DNA from: Vermamoeba vermiformis
Taxonomy: Eukaryota; Tubulinea; Echinamoebida
Reading direction: 5' to 3'
Assembly (NCBI GenBank): GCA_045837725.1
Contig: JBEWZL010000266.1
Coordinates: forward strand, 310,001-374,000
DNA length: 64,000 nucleotides
This document shows, one piece after another, positions 19,780 through 31,710 of the stretch. The notes under the pieces were generated by a model. It was given only the letters and a program-made list of their open reading frames with translations. It was not told where the DNA came from and searched no databases. The position numbers were made by a program, and so were the translations under genes. Every line of letters begins with the position of its first letter. Position 1 is the stretch's first letter.

Positions 19780-22773
19780 ATGAGTAGACTCTTTTTGTTT
19801 GCGTGTATTGTGTTGATCTGCTCGCCAGGTAAGCACTGCTTTAATATCTTCTTGGCTTCTACAGAACTGCTGTATAATAATATTCGTTTAGCGCTGACAA
19901 CTAACCATTATTTTTAGCCTTAGTTTGGTACTGCCACGCTGAGGAGACTGCTGACAGAGCAAACGCAGTAGATGCGGATTTAAAACAGGAGAAAGTCGGT
20001 TTGAAGACCGACGATAACGTCGTCAACAGGTAAGAATTTTTATATTTTAGAGGCGCGTGTAACGGCGAGAATGCGCCGGTTTCATCCTCCTCAATCTGGA
20101 CACGTGTTCTTACCGACGTTCTCATTTTTAGAGAAGCCAACTCCCTCTCTCACCAAGATGAATTCACTCTTGCCGAGCGCACCAAGCTCAATCAAGAGAA
20201 CTTCCAATTCCAAGCCGAGATCGATCGCTTGTTGCATCTGATTATCAACTCTTTGTACAGCAACAAGGATATCTTCTTACGTGAGGTTATCTCTAACGCT
20301 TCTGACGTACGTTGACGTGCCTATTCTCGCTTTTCCTTGACCTAACCCACTTTAACCGCAGGCCTTGGACAAGATCCGTTATTTGTCATTGACAGACAAG
20401 AACGTTTTGGGCACCGGCGAACAAAGCAAACTTGAGATTAAGGTGGGTAGAACATAGTTTAGTTCCTTCTTTTGCTAACAGCTATTTACTAGATTAAAGC
20501 CGAGCCTGAAAAGGGTCTCCTCCACATCCGCGATACTGGTATCGGTATGACCAAGCAAGAGTTAATCAACAACTTGGGTCGTATCGCCAAGTCTGGCACT
20601 AAGGGTAAGTATCTCTCAGCAATACCTAGTTCATTTAATTCAGCTTGATATGATTAGAAAAATTTTTGTTGTTTTCCCGTGTTTATGAAGTCAAATTTAA
20701 GCATGATTAGGACACAACATATGATCATAATTACTTAATATACTAGTATCATTCAACTACTTTATACATATGCTAATAATATTGTTACAGAGTTCTTGGA
20801 GAAGTTCAAGCAAGGTTCGGATCTTTCTCAGATCGGTCAATTTGGTGTCGGTTTCTACTCCACTTTCTTGGTCGCTGATACTGTCATCGTTACCACTAAG
20901 AACAACAACGATAAGCAGGTCAGTTAATAGCGCCGTAGACGTTCGTGAGTACGTGACTAACCTTTTGTCTAGTACGTCTGGACTAGCTCTGTTGAAGCTG
21001 GATCTAGCTTCGATGTCAGCGAAGATCCTCGCGGTGACACATTGGGCCGTGGTACTATGATCACTCTCGTCTTGAAGGAGAACGCTCGTGAGTACCTTGA
21101 GCAATCCAAGTTGGAAGAATTGGTCAAGAAGTACAGCGAATTCATCAACTTCCCTATCTACTTGTGGACCACCAAGGAAGTTGAACGTGAAGTTCCCGTT
21201 GAAGAGACCGCCGAAGAGGCCGCTGAAGAGACTGAAGACGTTGAAGTCACTGAAACTGAAGAGGGTGAAGAAGAAGAGACTCGTAAGTAGCCAGATCCGC
21301 ATTGATTTTTTGACGAGTAGTGGGCTAACTGCTTCTACAGCCAAGACTCAAACCATCAAGGAAACTGTCTCTGGCTGGACTCCTATGAACTCCCTCAAGC
21401 CTCTCTGGACTCGCAAGCCTAAGGAGATTACTGACGAAGAGTACAACAACTTCTACAAGTCATTGACTGGCGACAACAACGAGCCTTTGGCCCACACTCA
21501 CTTTGTTGCCGAAGGTGACGTCGAGTTCACTGGTTTGCTCTACGTTCCTGCTGAGGCTAACCACACTCGCTTCGAGAAGTCTACCACTGACCTCAAGTTG
21601 TACGTCAAGCGCGTCTTCATCAACGACCAAGTTCAAGGTCTTTTGCCTCGCTTCTTGGCCTTCTTGAAGGGTTTGGTTGACTCTGATGACTTGCCTTTGA
21701 ACGTCTCTCGTGAAATGTTGCAACAAAGCAAGCTCTTGAACATGATCAAGAAGAAGCTTGTTCGCAAGGCTATTGCCATGTTCCAAGCTCTTGAGGACGA
21801 CAAGGAGAAGTACGAAAAGTTCTACAAGAACTACGGCACCAACATCAAGTTGGGTGTCATCGAAGACACTTCCAACCGCGAAAGACTCGCCAAGTTGTTG
21901 CGCTTCTACACGTACAAGCACCAAAGCGAGTTAGTCTCCTTCCAACAATACGTTGACGAGATGAAGCCCAACCAAAAGGACATCTACTTCTTGGGTGGTG
22001 AGACTAAGGAAGCCATCCTCAACTCTCCCTTGTTGGAGCGATTGGTCAAGAAGGGCTACGACGTCTTGTTGATGGTTGACCCCATCGACGAGTACTTGGT
22101 CAGCTCGTACACCAAGTTCGACAAGTACAAGTTGAAGAACTTGGGCAAGGAAGAACTCAAGTTGAAGGAAGACGAGGACGAGATGAAGCAAATGAAGGAG
22201 GAGTTCAAGCCTTTGTTGGAGTACTTGAAGACTGTCTTGTCGGACGTTCAACAAGTCGTGTTGAGCAGCAGATTGACTCGTACCCCTGCCGCTTTGGTCT
22301 CCGCCTCGTTCGGCATCTCTGCCAACCAAGAACGTATCCTTCGCGCTCAAGCTCTTGCCGACGAGAAGACCCGTCAAATGTTCAACGCCAAGTTTGGCCG
22401 CATCTTCGAAGTTAATCCTTTCCACCCTCTCGTCAAGCAATTGAACGATATGGTCAAGGAAGAGAAGCGCGACGAAGCTAAAGACTTGGCTGACTTGCTC
22501 TACGATACTGCCTTGTTGCACTCTGGTTATAGCGTTCCTGAGCCTCGTCAATTCGCCGAAAAGGTCTACAAAATGATGTCTGTCAGCTTGGGCTTGGATG
22601 TCGAAGAAATCGAAAAGGTTCAAGAGACCCTTGAGAAGCAAGCTGAAGAGGAAGGTGTCACTGAAGAGACTAAGGAGCCTGAGCCTGAGACCGAACAAGA
22701 GAAGTTGGAGCGCATTGCTGACGAGTTCAGCAAGAAGGCTCAACAAGAGGCTGACGAGAAGGACGAGTTGTAA
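19780..22773 (+). CDS. HSP90B1: Endoplasmin (GRP94), ER-lumenal Hsp90 chaperone
   Basis: Eight exons join to 799 residues, close to the about 800 of animal GRP94. The protein opens with a signal peptide ([17 protein letters not shown]). The N-terminal ATPase domain has the Hsp90 signatures [42 protein letters not shown] and QFGVGFYS. An acidic linker ([20 protein letters not shown]) follows. The middle domain has [13 protein letters not shown] and YVKRVFI, and the C-terminal dimerisation domain ends in KDEL, the ER retention signal. It folds secreted and membrane proteins in the ER lumen. The intron before 20791 is unusually long (186 bases). The long antisense ORFs over the last exon are by-products of codon bias, not genes. 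Confidence 0.97.
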
Positions 22774-23063
22774 AACCGCAACTTGATGTTTTATTAAATT
22801 AATTTGACATTACTTTATTGTTTGATCAAATAAACGATACGAAATTTACTCAAACCTCAATGCCAGATCCAATTCTTAAAACCGAAACCAGCTGGACCAT
22901 GCGGACAACGAGAGATCCATAACCGGCCTAAAGTCCTATAGACAAAAGACACATGCAACAGCGAATGAAAACTTCGCTTCGACCTTCCTTTGAGGCACTG
23001 GCCAGATCCGTGAAGCCACGTGAGTTTTGTCGTCAAATGAACCGTTTGTGGTTTATTTAGGGT

Positions 23064-25104
23064 CTAAAATATCTTCCTAGTGGTCGTAGGAGCATAAAGT
23101 GTGATAAATACAAGTGCTATTAATCCGTACAAGTACATGTCTTTGTACTCGGCACGCCATTTCAAGTAATCCTGCCAATCTCTTCTGCTACCATATAAAT
23201 ATGTCGTTAACGCATTATGTAGCGTAAATATAACGCCTAGTTGCATATGCATGATGATATTATAACCAAACGTCCATAAAATTTCTCCGCTTTTGAACGC
23301 ATCCACTGTCAACTTCCAATCGTTCATTAATATGACCAAACAGACTGCTATAAATCCAACCAGCTTTGCGTGATTATATTTTTTGAATACGAAGTTCTCC
23401 CAAAGCAAATAATAAACTGCAGATCCGCCCAACATTGCCACGTAAATTGCCAATTCCAAATTCCATCGATAAAATACTGCTCCAATTAATACAGTACTTA
23501 GGCCACTTGTTATTACAATTCTACGCTTTCGTTTTGTAGCCGGAGTTATATCTGCTGTCGGTACATGTTCATTGGTGGAGAGGAAAATTGCGAAGAATTC
23601 AAATGCGAGTGTTATCAGCACTTTGACGTAAAATTTGACTTCATATGCCGTGCTCTTTGTATAATCCACGAATAGACAAGGCACCATTAATAGAATGATC
23701 AGTTGGATCAGCACCGAACTGAACGGAAATCCTACACAGATTAACAAATCGTATTAGAAAAATGACATATGCTTATATATTATTATAATCATTATATTTC
23801 GATAATTATGCAGTATCCGTCGCGAAAAAAACGCTCAAAAAAAGATTTGTACTGGCGGATCTGGTTAGCAAAATATTAATAGTGAGTAACTGACTAATGA
23901 AGCCAATACGAATAATTAGCGTATTTTTTCCACGAAAATGGAATATTTTAGGTTTAGTAACGTACCGGCAATTTGTGGTCTATTATCCAACACGCGAAGT
24001 CGTCTAATGCCATTCGTAAAATCACCGCGGTCATTCAAAACAGTATTCAAGTCTACTATGACATCGCACTCCAAGCCCTCTGTAAATTCGTATTTGCTGC
24101 AGTCAGGGACTAGAGAATCGTTCAGCGTAAATGTAAAAGTGCTGGCGATGTCTTCAAGGGACCAGTAATTTGTCCAGCCATATCGTAATTTACATTGGAG
24201 TTTTACCAAGTACCTGAAATTCACAGAATTAATTAATTATTTGTATAGTAGAATTTTCAAACGTAGTTAACTTGCTTGGAGATTTGGTCGTTTGATGGAT
24301 CGGCCCTATCATTGTAATTCATTACGTGGCAGATATTTCTAGCGGTGCGGAGATTCGTTTCGATCAATCGACGATAAAGTCGTTTGGCAAAATACTGATC
24401 CGCAACTCGAAATTTTGGCGGATAAGTGCTCTAATCATTAATTAATATTACATATACTATATAATCGATGAAAAATGCTAATTTGATAATTAAAATTGGA
24501 AAAAAATCCTTACCGAGTAAGTCAGTGGCGTAAATGTTTCTAAATTAAATCGATGCGCTGCACCCATGATATTATAATCTTCTTTCAACTCGTCACTATT
24601 AAGGCATAACGAAGTACTATATATCCATATTAGTAATAAGCGTTTGTATAAGAGGGTTCGTTTCTTACTCGTTACGAAAAACGAACTCTTGGACATGCTC
24701 TTTAGAAGCATGATAGTGCCAATATTTGCTCACTAAAGAGCATGCCATTATGGAATTATAATTCGAATAGAGAAAAATCTGCTCGATAACTTCCTACAAA
24801 GAAAAATTAGTAGCACATCCGAATTTTGATTAAAAAATCCCAAAAATTTGCAATAATTATTTGCGTATCTAGCCTATGTAACGAATGATTCTTTGAGCTG
24901 TTATTTAGTAACGCCGAAAATTTTAAAAATAGCTAAAAAATCAATCGAAAATAGATCAAGACTTACAGGAGGAAGTAATTGATCTATAACTGCTTCTGAT
25001 GGATAAACAAATGCTCTTTTTCTTAGTTTCTGAATTCCACGATGCAAATAAGTCACGAGAACAATTGAAAGAATAACCAGTATCAAACTCAATGTCCACG
25101 CCAT
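23064..25104 (-). CDS. F-box protein with an N-terminal membrane anchor and a polytopic C-terminal domain
   Basis: A multi-exon minus-strand gene. Exon 1 (MAWTLSLILVILSIVLVTYL) gives a single hydrophobic helix. It joins seamlessly to LLPPEVIEQIFLYSNYNSIM plus ACSLVSKYWHYHA, a standard F-box (L-P-x-E-V-x-x-x-I-F, C-x-x-V-S-K-x-W). A soluble region follows (LNSDELKEDYNIMGAAHRF, KLRYGWTNYWSLEDIA, ECDVIVDLNTVL). The last exons encode at least five hydrophobic helices, including SVLIQLIILLMVPCLF, KVLITLAFEFFAIFL, ELAIYVAMLGGSAVYYLL, KLVGFIAVCLVILM and YLYGLIALVFITLYA. The F-box implies docking to Skp1-cullin ligases, and the helices imply a membrane location, perhaps the ER. I do not recognise a named family for the whole. 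Exon joins were read by eye, so small errors are possible. Confidence 0.6.
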
Positions 25105-25380
25105 CAGATCGTTGTTGAATTGATTATTTTTTCGTTACATGTTAATAATATGAAGAGTTGTTGCTCTCTTAAACTAAAATCAAAAATTTTAAGGGCGTTA
25201 AACCGGCAAAAACAGCCAAAAAATTGATCTTCTGTTTAACAATGTATTAACATTTTACCAACGACAAGGAATATAAAATAAAAATAATAATAATGTCGCC
25301 GAATTTAAATTATTATAATAACGCAAAATTAACTCGAATAAGTAACTTAAAATCTTCGTCTTTACTAACAAGTGGATCTA

Positions 25381-27353
25381 CTATGAAATAGTCTTCATCG
25401 TAGTCATAGTAGTGCTATTTACAGTCTCTGAAACATCTTTTTTGCTTTTAGAGCTCGCGCTGGATTTGCTGGCTCGAGGATTGAACACCAGAATTTGACA
25501 CGTTGACACGCCGTTGAGAGCCAAGAGCGCGACGATGTTAATTGTGATCCAGCCTGACACTGAGCCCGATACATCTGCAAATATGAAGGCTACGATGCAG
25601 AAGAAAAATATCCAGAAAAATACGACGGATCCAATAATCAGCCAGGTGACCTACAGAAAGACATATAAGTATTAATGATGATATTGGTATGCAGTTTGTA
25701 CCTTCTTTAAGAAATTAGCCTTATTTGATACGGTCTGACTGGCCTTCATTCGCTTCAGCAGCAAAGTTGAAGCGATCAAATAAAATATACACATGCCAGC
25801 CACGCAAATCAAACAAATGACCGCTGTTATAGTCACGGTTAGGCTAGCTCCAACTATATAATATTTAATTAGTAGTGAACGCATTTTTAAAGAATTTTTG
25901 CGTACCAACACCGGCAGATCTGAGAATATCACTCGCTATCTCTAATACTCCGAGAGCTACGCTGAATAGAATAAATGGAAGCTTCATCTTTTTGAGGCCC
26001 GGATAGATTTTTAATGAGGCGCTGGTCATTGCTTCGACCCTAAAAAATAAAATTTGTTAGATGCGATCTCGATCCGCTTTCGATGACTTTACGTACCAAT
26101 AAAGACTCATTAATAGCGATGCAACAATAGTAATAGGGAAAGTGATCGTAAATAGAATGTTGTCAGCAAAGTAAGTCCACACTCGTCGAAATCCTAGCGG
26201 ATCTACCACCATGTACAACAATCGCACTGTGGTTGCGTAAAAATGGTTAGTATTAATTATTACATTAAAATAGCTACTATAATAATTATATGACGATTAA
26301 TCGAATAATTTCTACTTGTTTTTACGTACGCAAATTGGCCACCAAGTGCAGCGTCAAACAAGTTTGAGGAATGCTGCGGGTGAATTTGCCTCGAACGCGT
26401 GCAAATAATACGAGCTTATATATAGCTAGACCTATGCACCATGCGGAGGCTGCACCGATAACCACCGAGAACAGTACATCCAGATCTAAAAAGTGAATAG
26501 GTTAGTCAAACCCCAAAACTCTCAAACTCGCTCGCTTTATGCTTGCATTTTTTTAAAAATTGGGCTTACGGTTATTGGGTATCCAAAGCCATTCATTTCC
26601 TGCATAAATATAAAATAATTGTAAGATCGCACTACAAATTGATTGAGCGAAAGAACTTGCCTGTAGACCGTATTGTTATAATCACTTGCGTATCTACTGA
26701 TGTATAAATTGAAGGCAAAGCCTCAGCTGCGACAGATCCAATTTCGAACGCAGGAATGGTTATTCCTTCTCCTTTTGAACCATCCTGAAGAAGCTGCGGC
26801 CGGGTAGTGCTATTTGAATGAATTTAATTAGGAAAACATAATCTGGCAGAAAAAGATAAATGTGTTCTGGATTTGCCTCCGAAACATTAATCAAATATTG
26901 CAAAACTTCTCGAGGGCTATATTAGAGGCGAAATTAACTAAATGCATACCAATGCCATCGTGGACCATAACAACAGCTACAGCTCCGTTTTGTTGCAAAA
27001 TTCTGATCGGCAGTTCGATCGGATTTACTGTTGGCGTGACAACTATGAGTCCAGTGACATCTTGAGTCTCTGATATTTGTTGCACATATATTGATGTGTA
27101 ATTTATTAATGGTTCTGCAATGGTAAAGTCGTCTAATCAAAAGAAAATGTCAGATCACGAGTGAAAATGAATCAGATGTAGCTAGATCGAGCTTACCTCC
27201 GAGGAATAATTGTGCTACTTGTGTACTATATGTTGTTCCTCCAGGGTAGAAGGTAATTTGTGCCCGAGAAACGCAGCTGAGCAGTAAAATTGTTACTGTA
27301 AAAGTAGATCTGCTTCTTTGGCTTACAACACTATTCTCGGTGAATAATGACAT
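25381..27353 (-). CDS. PA-domain ectodomain, seven-helix receptor-like protein
   Basis: A multi-exon gene starting MSLFTENSVVSQRSRSTFTV with a signal-type hydrophobic stretch (TFTVTILLLSCVSRAQ). The ectodomain exon (VQQISETQDVTGLIVVTPTV, then ILQQNGAVAVVMVHDGIGM) matches the protease-associated (PA) fold, where a lumenal loop precedes 'GA.AV(I/V)(M/I)'. About seven hydrophobic helices follow, among them ILFTITFPITIVASLLMSLYW, TVTITAVICLICVAGMCIFY, WLIIGSVVFFWIFFFCIVAF and SGWITINIVALLALNGV. The cytoplasmic tail is Ser/Lys-rich and ends VNSTTMTTMKTIS. The layout matches the gene at 61750-63911, so the two are probably paralogues. Function is unknown; a cell-surface or endosomal receptor is the natural reading. 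Confidence 0.6.
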
Positions 27354-27535
27354 GGTGGTGTTAAAGATATGATGTAAATTAAAATGAGTTGCATTGTGTG
27401 AGACAACGGTCGCACCCCGAAAAAAATCTTGTCGTTTTGTGATTGACACGCGCCAGCCCAAAATTCGTGGTTCAATCATTTATTTAGGATTAATTTTCAA
27501 AATTAATAGAAAATTACATAAAATAAATTACATAC

Positions 27536-27685
27536 TGGTGAATAAGAAAAATCTAATAAGGTCATAAATGAAAGATCTTCAATCTTATTCCGCCATTGTT
27601 TGCTTATTCTTCCCAAACGATGAATGTCTCGCACGCTAAGCGAGCTCAATATTATGGAATGCAGCTCGCGTGGTAAGCTGTCCAT
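27536..27685 (-). pseudogene. Orphan first exon of an F-box gene
   Basis: This encodes MDSLPRELHSIILSSLSVRD, then IHRLGRISKQWRNKIEDLSF and MTLLDFSYSP, and ends at a good donor (GTATGT). It is the same first exon seen in the F-box genes at 53367 and 56012, which end DLSFLKVLDFS(Y/R)S(P/R) at the same donor. Downstream on this strand I find no second exon before the PA-receptor gene begins about 180 bases away. The copy is therefore a relic, or its remaining exons are lost. If translated through the intron it adds only a few residues before a stop. Confidence 0.6.
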
Positions 27686-27779
27686 TCTAAATCTAAATGA
27701 GTTGTTGTGGTTGCCATTGCAAAATATTTTTGATTTGTGGTCGGAAAAAGATGAGAAATTACCCAACAGAACACACAAG

Positions 27780-28075
27780 TCCCGTACAAATTAAAAAAGA
27801 CATATGTTTATAGCATCTTAAGAGCGTCGTTAAGATCTGATTACGCATCTGGAAACCGCGTGTATATTGTTTGCTTTTTCCAAACACAACATCCGGCGTG
27901 CCATTCTCGTGGGCTCGGCTGACATCAAGGACGTAGGCAGCAACGGCTGTCGACAGGTAGACAATCATTATTCTTTGTGTTAATGCTCTGTGCACCAACA
28001 ATTTGACCGTTGAAGTACCACGTGACTTTGTCCCAAGAGGAACGTTTCAAGCTGATCAAGATCAGCCTCGGGGCC
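27780..28075 (-). pseudogene. Unrecognised protein fragment, frame-broken
   Basis: Two adjacent frames carry protein-like sequence. First comes KRSSWDKVTWYFNGQIVGAQ (about 27990-28050), then, in another frame, STAVAAYVLDVSRAHENGTP and DVVFGKSKQYTRGFQMRNQI (about 27840-27955). Together they look like a decayed extracellular or carbohydrate-active protein, but I cannot name it. It sits between the histidine kinase and the orphan F-box exon, in a stretch that seems to collect broken pieces. Confidence 0.3.
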
Positions 28076-28110
28076 GATTATATTCATATGTATGACCAAA
28101 AATAGAGGCA

Positions 28111-31100
28111 TCACTCGTGAGAACTGTTCGGCTTAGCGACATAAGTGTCACAAACGGATTGCAGCTGTTCGAATGTACAGGGCTTCGTGATCACTTCTCT
28201 CATGCCAGATTTCAAGGCCTCTTCTCGAGTTTCAGCAAGTGCGTGTGCCGTTAATGCGACAATTGGCGTCGGATTAAGTTGTTTTCGGAGTGCAACAGCC
28301 GCCTCAAGACCATCTAAAACAAAAATTAGTATCGAGTGGATGTGGTAACTTGATACCGGCAAAAAAGAAGAATATGGGAAAGAGGGTACTTACTCATCTC
28401 AGGCATTTCAATGTCCATAAAAATCAAGTCGTACTGCTTTTGTTTCGTTTTCTCAATCGCTTCACGACCATTGTTTGCAATGTCTACGCTGCAGTTCAGC
28501 TTCTTTAACAGCGCACTAATCACTATTTGGTTGACTTTGTTATCCTACGAAACAATATAAGTCAATATCAGGATTCAACTGCAGATCTGGATCGAGCGGG
28601 TTGGATCTGGACTTACTTCGGCTAGAAGCAATAACATTTTTTCTGGTTTTTCATACGACTCGCGAAGTGAAGTAGCGTTCTTGTAGCCATCAATTAGGGC
28701 TGTTTGATCTTGAGTCGAAGCACGAGGAATAGGGGCCAATCTGTAATCAGGACCTAAGCCCGCCTGCAGCTCTCGTGCACCGCTTCCACTGAAATATTCA
28801 ACCATCTTATTGTTGTCGTGATCGCTCGTTGCTTCGTGGTAGGGGATGTAAAAGTAAAATGAGGCACCTTGATCTTTTCCATGGCTTCAAAACGAACATC
28901 GTTCAGACTTTCATCTCATTATTTTCAAGTATTAGGCATTACCTTACTACGGCGATGTCACCTCCGTGCAGAAGACAAATTCTCTTGCTAATAGCTGTAT
29001 AAGAAGTGTGAGTACTCCGTGTTAAAGTGAGCGAATTCGATGACTTTTGACACGCATAAATTGCCATGCTACGAACCTAAGCCCAATCCGCTTCCGCCGT
29101 ACTTAGCACTGGTATTTGAATCACCCTATAAATGCAAATTAGTAAACATCAAAAAAAGATTTTGTGCGGATGCGACGTGGATGCGAAACGTACTTGCTCG
29201 AACGCGTCGAATACTTTCGAAATGTGCTTCTTATCTATTCCTATGCCAGTGTCTTTCACTGAAAATACCAAATAGGCCTTATCAGTTGGTTGATCGATGT
29301 TTTTGATGGCACCTTCCGAGCTGCTTGGCTGCAAGCCCGAGCCTTTTTTGGTAAAAATAGAGCTAGGCACGCGTAAAATCTGTTGTCTCGGAGATTGAGT
29401 TGACGTCCAGGGAAGGGCTCCTAACGAACTCCGCAATGACACTTTGACCGTTATCGTGCCTTGTTCAGTGAACTTGATCGCGTTCGAAAGAAGGTTGATC
29501 AACACTTGTCTAATGCGCAATGAATCTCCGAGGAACTTTTGAGGCAGTTTCTTGGTATCAAAATCGACTTTGAGTTGAACTTTTGGGTTCGCTGAAATTA
29601 AAGGCGTCACTACTTGCGTGCACGTGTCGACCAGCTCCTTCAAATTGACACTTTCAACGTGTAGTTTCATCATTTGTGCTTCAATCTAAATCGAGTAATT
29701 AATTCTCCGCTTTTTGATAAGTTGTCCGAAATTTTGGATAAGATTCTAAAGGCTCGGGTAGAAACCGATAAACCTTCAACTTATTTAAATTCGTTTTTCA
29801 AAATATGGCTAAATGTAATGCTAAAATTACGCCTAACATCGAACCGGTTCAGTAAAATTCTGGATGTATACTTCAATAAGCATTTTTCCGTGAGCTTGCC
29901 ATTGAAGATAAGGATAGATAGGTGGGTGTCAAGATAAAATATCATAATATTATCCTTGTTGCATACCTTTGAGAAATCGAGCACGTCGTTGATAATGCCT
30001 AATAAATTGTTGGCGCAATTCCTCGCGATTTGAATCAACTTGAATTGATCGGACGTGATGTTGTTAGCGCTGCCCAATATATCAATAGCACCCACTATTC
30101 CAACCAACGGTGTCCTAAATCTCGGTCAGGATCTGATCCTAAAATTGTATTCTTTGCAACAATAAAAAATTTATCCGTCTATGGTTTGATAACGATTCGT
30201 CGTGTGGGAATGACATTCAAAAATTATTCAGTCTGACGTACCTCAATTCATGCGACATCCGGCACAAAAATTCTAAAGTTATAAATTTGAATACGTTAGC
30301 TTCTAGAATTGATAGTATATTATTCTCTTGGATTACCTGTCTTATATTGATTAGCTTTTGCGATATCCGCGATTATTCTCGAATGGTGTCTCTCGTAGCC
30401 GGCCATTATGACGAATAAAGTGAAGTTGAGGTACAATGAGTGAACGCTAGCGTTATAAATACGTTAGAAATCTAATAATATTATTGTAATTGACTAATTA
30501 TTGTATTATTTAACCAAAAAAATGTCGATCCTTACGAAAAAATCTTGAGCAGCTCCTCTGGTGACTTGTCTCCCGTAAAATTGTATCCATTACTCTCCAG
30601 AATATACAAAAGAAGGCTAGAGAGGATGTTATAAACTATTCCGATCACCATTCCCCAGTGCCCTGTATGCCAAATCCAAATTAATTCGAATTTGAAAAAC
30701 CACCAAAATTAATTAATAATTTACTACGTACCATATATGACATTCAGAAAGAATACCGTTTGCCCATGCCTTGACATTTGGGAATAAACGCCACCAAACG
30801 CTAAGCTGTATCCGAGGACACAAATCATGCTTCCTACTACCACAACGGCATTTGCTATATGTCTGCTATGCGTAAATGCTAAGGCAAAAAATCCTATGAT
30901 AACACATAGCAGAAAAGCCACGATTGGAAGAGGATGTGCGTGTTCTAAAAAATACGGAGGCGCAAATGGCGATAAAGCCAATAAAATCATAAATGTGCTT
31001 GCCTCGCATACTTTAAAATACATAAGAATCAGCTGTCTAATATCCGGATCTGCTTTGTAAATCGTCTTGAATTCATCTGGCAGCTTCCGTATGATCCAGT

Positions 31101-31149
31101 CAAGGACAGCTTGTTCAAATTCGAACGGCGAGAAAGCTCGCTCTATCAT
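28111..31149 (-). CDS. Hybrid sensor histidine kinase with six-helix membrane sensor and receiver domain
   Basis: A multi-exon minus-strand gene read from MIERAFSPFEFEQAVLDWII. The N-terminal third has about six hydrophobic helices (FMILLALSPFAP, LPIVAFLLCVIIGFFALAF, AVVVVGSMICVLGYSLAFGG, TVFFLNVIYG, VYNILSSLLLYIL, NFTLFVIMAGY). The HisKA box follows with the phosphoacceptor histidine in RMSHELRTPLVGIVG. The HATPase domain has the N box RQVLINLLSNAIKF, G1 VKDTGIGID and a later GGSGLGLAIS-type G2. The C-terminal receiver has MLLLAED, the phosphorylated Asp in LIFMDIEMPEM, TALTAHA-type VALTAHALA and the conserved Lys in VITKPC. Signal would pass His to Asp and then probably to a phosphotransfer protein. 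Such kinases are common in social and solitary amoebae. An in-frame upstream Met at 31293 is an alternative start. Confidence 0.88.
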
Positions 31150-31710
31150 CGTGTTATGTTCGAAAGTATATTTAATAATAAATAAAGGACGGAGTTTTTC
31201 GCCTGATTTGTGCCGAGTTCTGAAATTTCTTAAATTAACTTTGACCCAGGAATAAAAATTAAGGAAGGTTTTTGGCGCCCTCGAAAAATACAAATCTTAG
31301 TGACTATGGTTATTAGACAGCAAGTCATAATTATGATGATAATCTGGTTCAGATCCAACTTGATCAGCTATTAATTGCAGTCTTTCTTATGTCCTTGGAT
31401 AAGTTTCCTTTGTTCCAAATTCTCGTTTGCACCGCAATATCCGAAATGAATCGATAATCAGTCCTGCTCGTCAAACGCAAACGGATCCGGCTTGAGTGAA
31501 GAAAGAGATAGTAGTTGTTAGCCGTGGAGGACATATACACCAAGAAAAACATTAGAAGGCTATTTTCTTGTGAAATACATGAAAAAATAGTCAAGTAACG
31601 CAATTCTGTGTTAATTCGCATTTCACGACCGCAATAAAAAATCTTGGTTGCCGTTAATTTTTATTTTACTCGCCAAAAGAGACACTAGCCACTATAAATT
31701 ATATTTATCA
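31150..31710. other. Divergent spacer between histidine kinase and RNA-enzyme genes
   Basis: No supported gene. A minus-strand ORF at 31364-31621 (85 codons) is rich in Arg, Leu and Ser and lacks splice-flanking logic, so I treat it as chance. GATC-centred words occur at about 31350 (CAGATCCAAC) and 31483 (ACGGATCCGG). The region should hold both promoters. Confidence 0.35.

Noticed and set aside
21460-22746. Long antisense ORFs over the last endoplasmin exon
   Set aside because: They mirror the strongly biased codons of the Hsp90 exon and encode Leu/Val-rich sequence with no domain.
31364-31621. 85-codon minus-strand ORF upstream of the RNA enzyme
   Set aside because: No recognisable features and in the expected promoter region.
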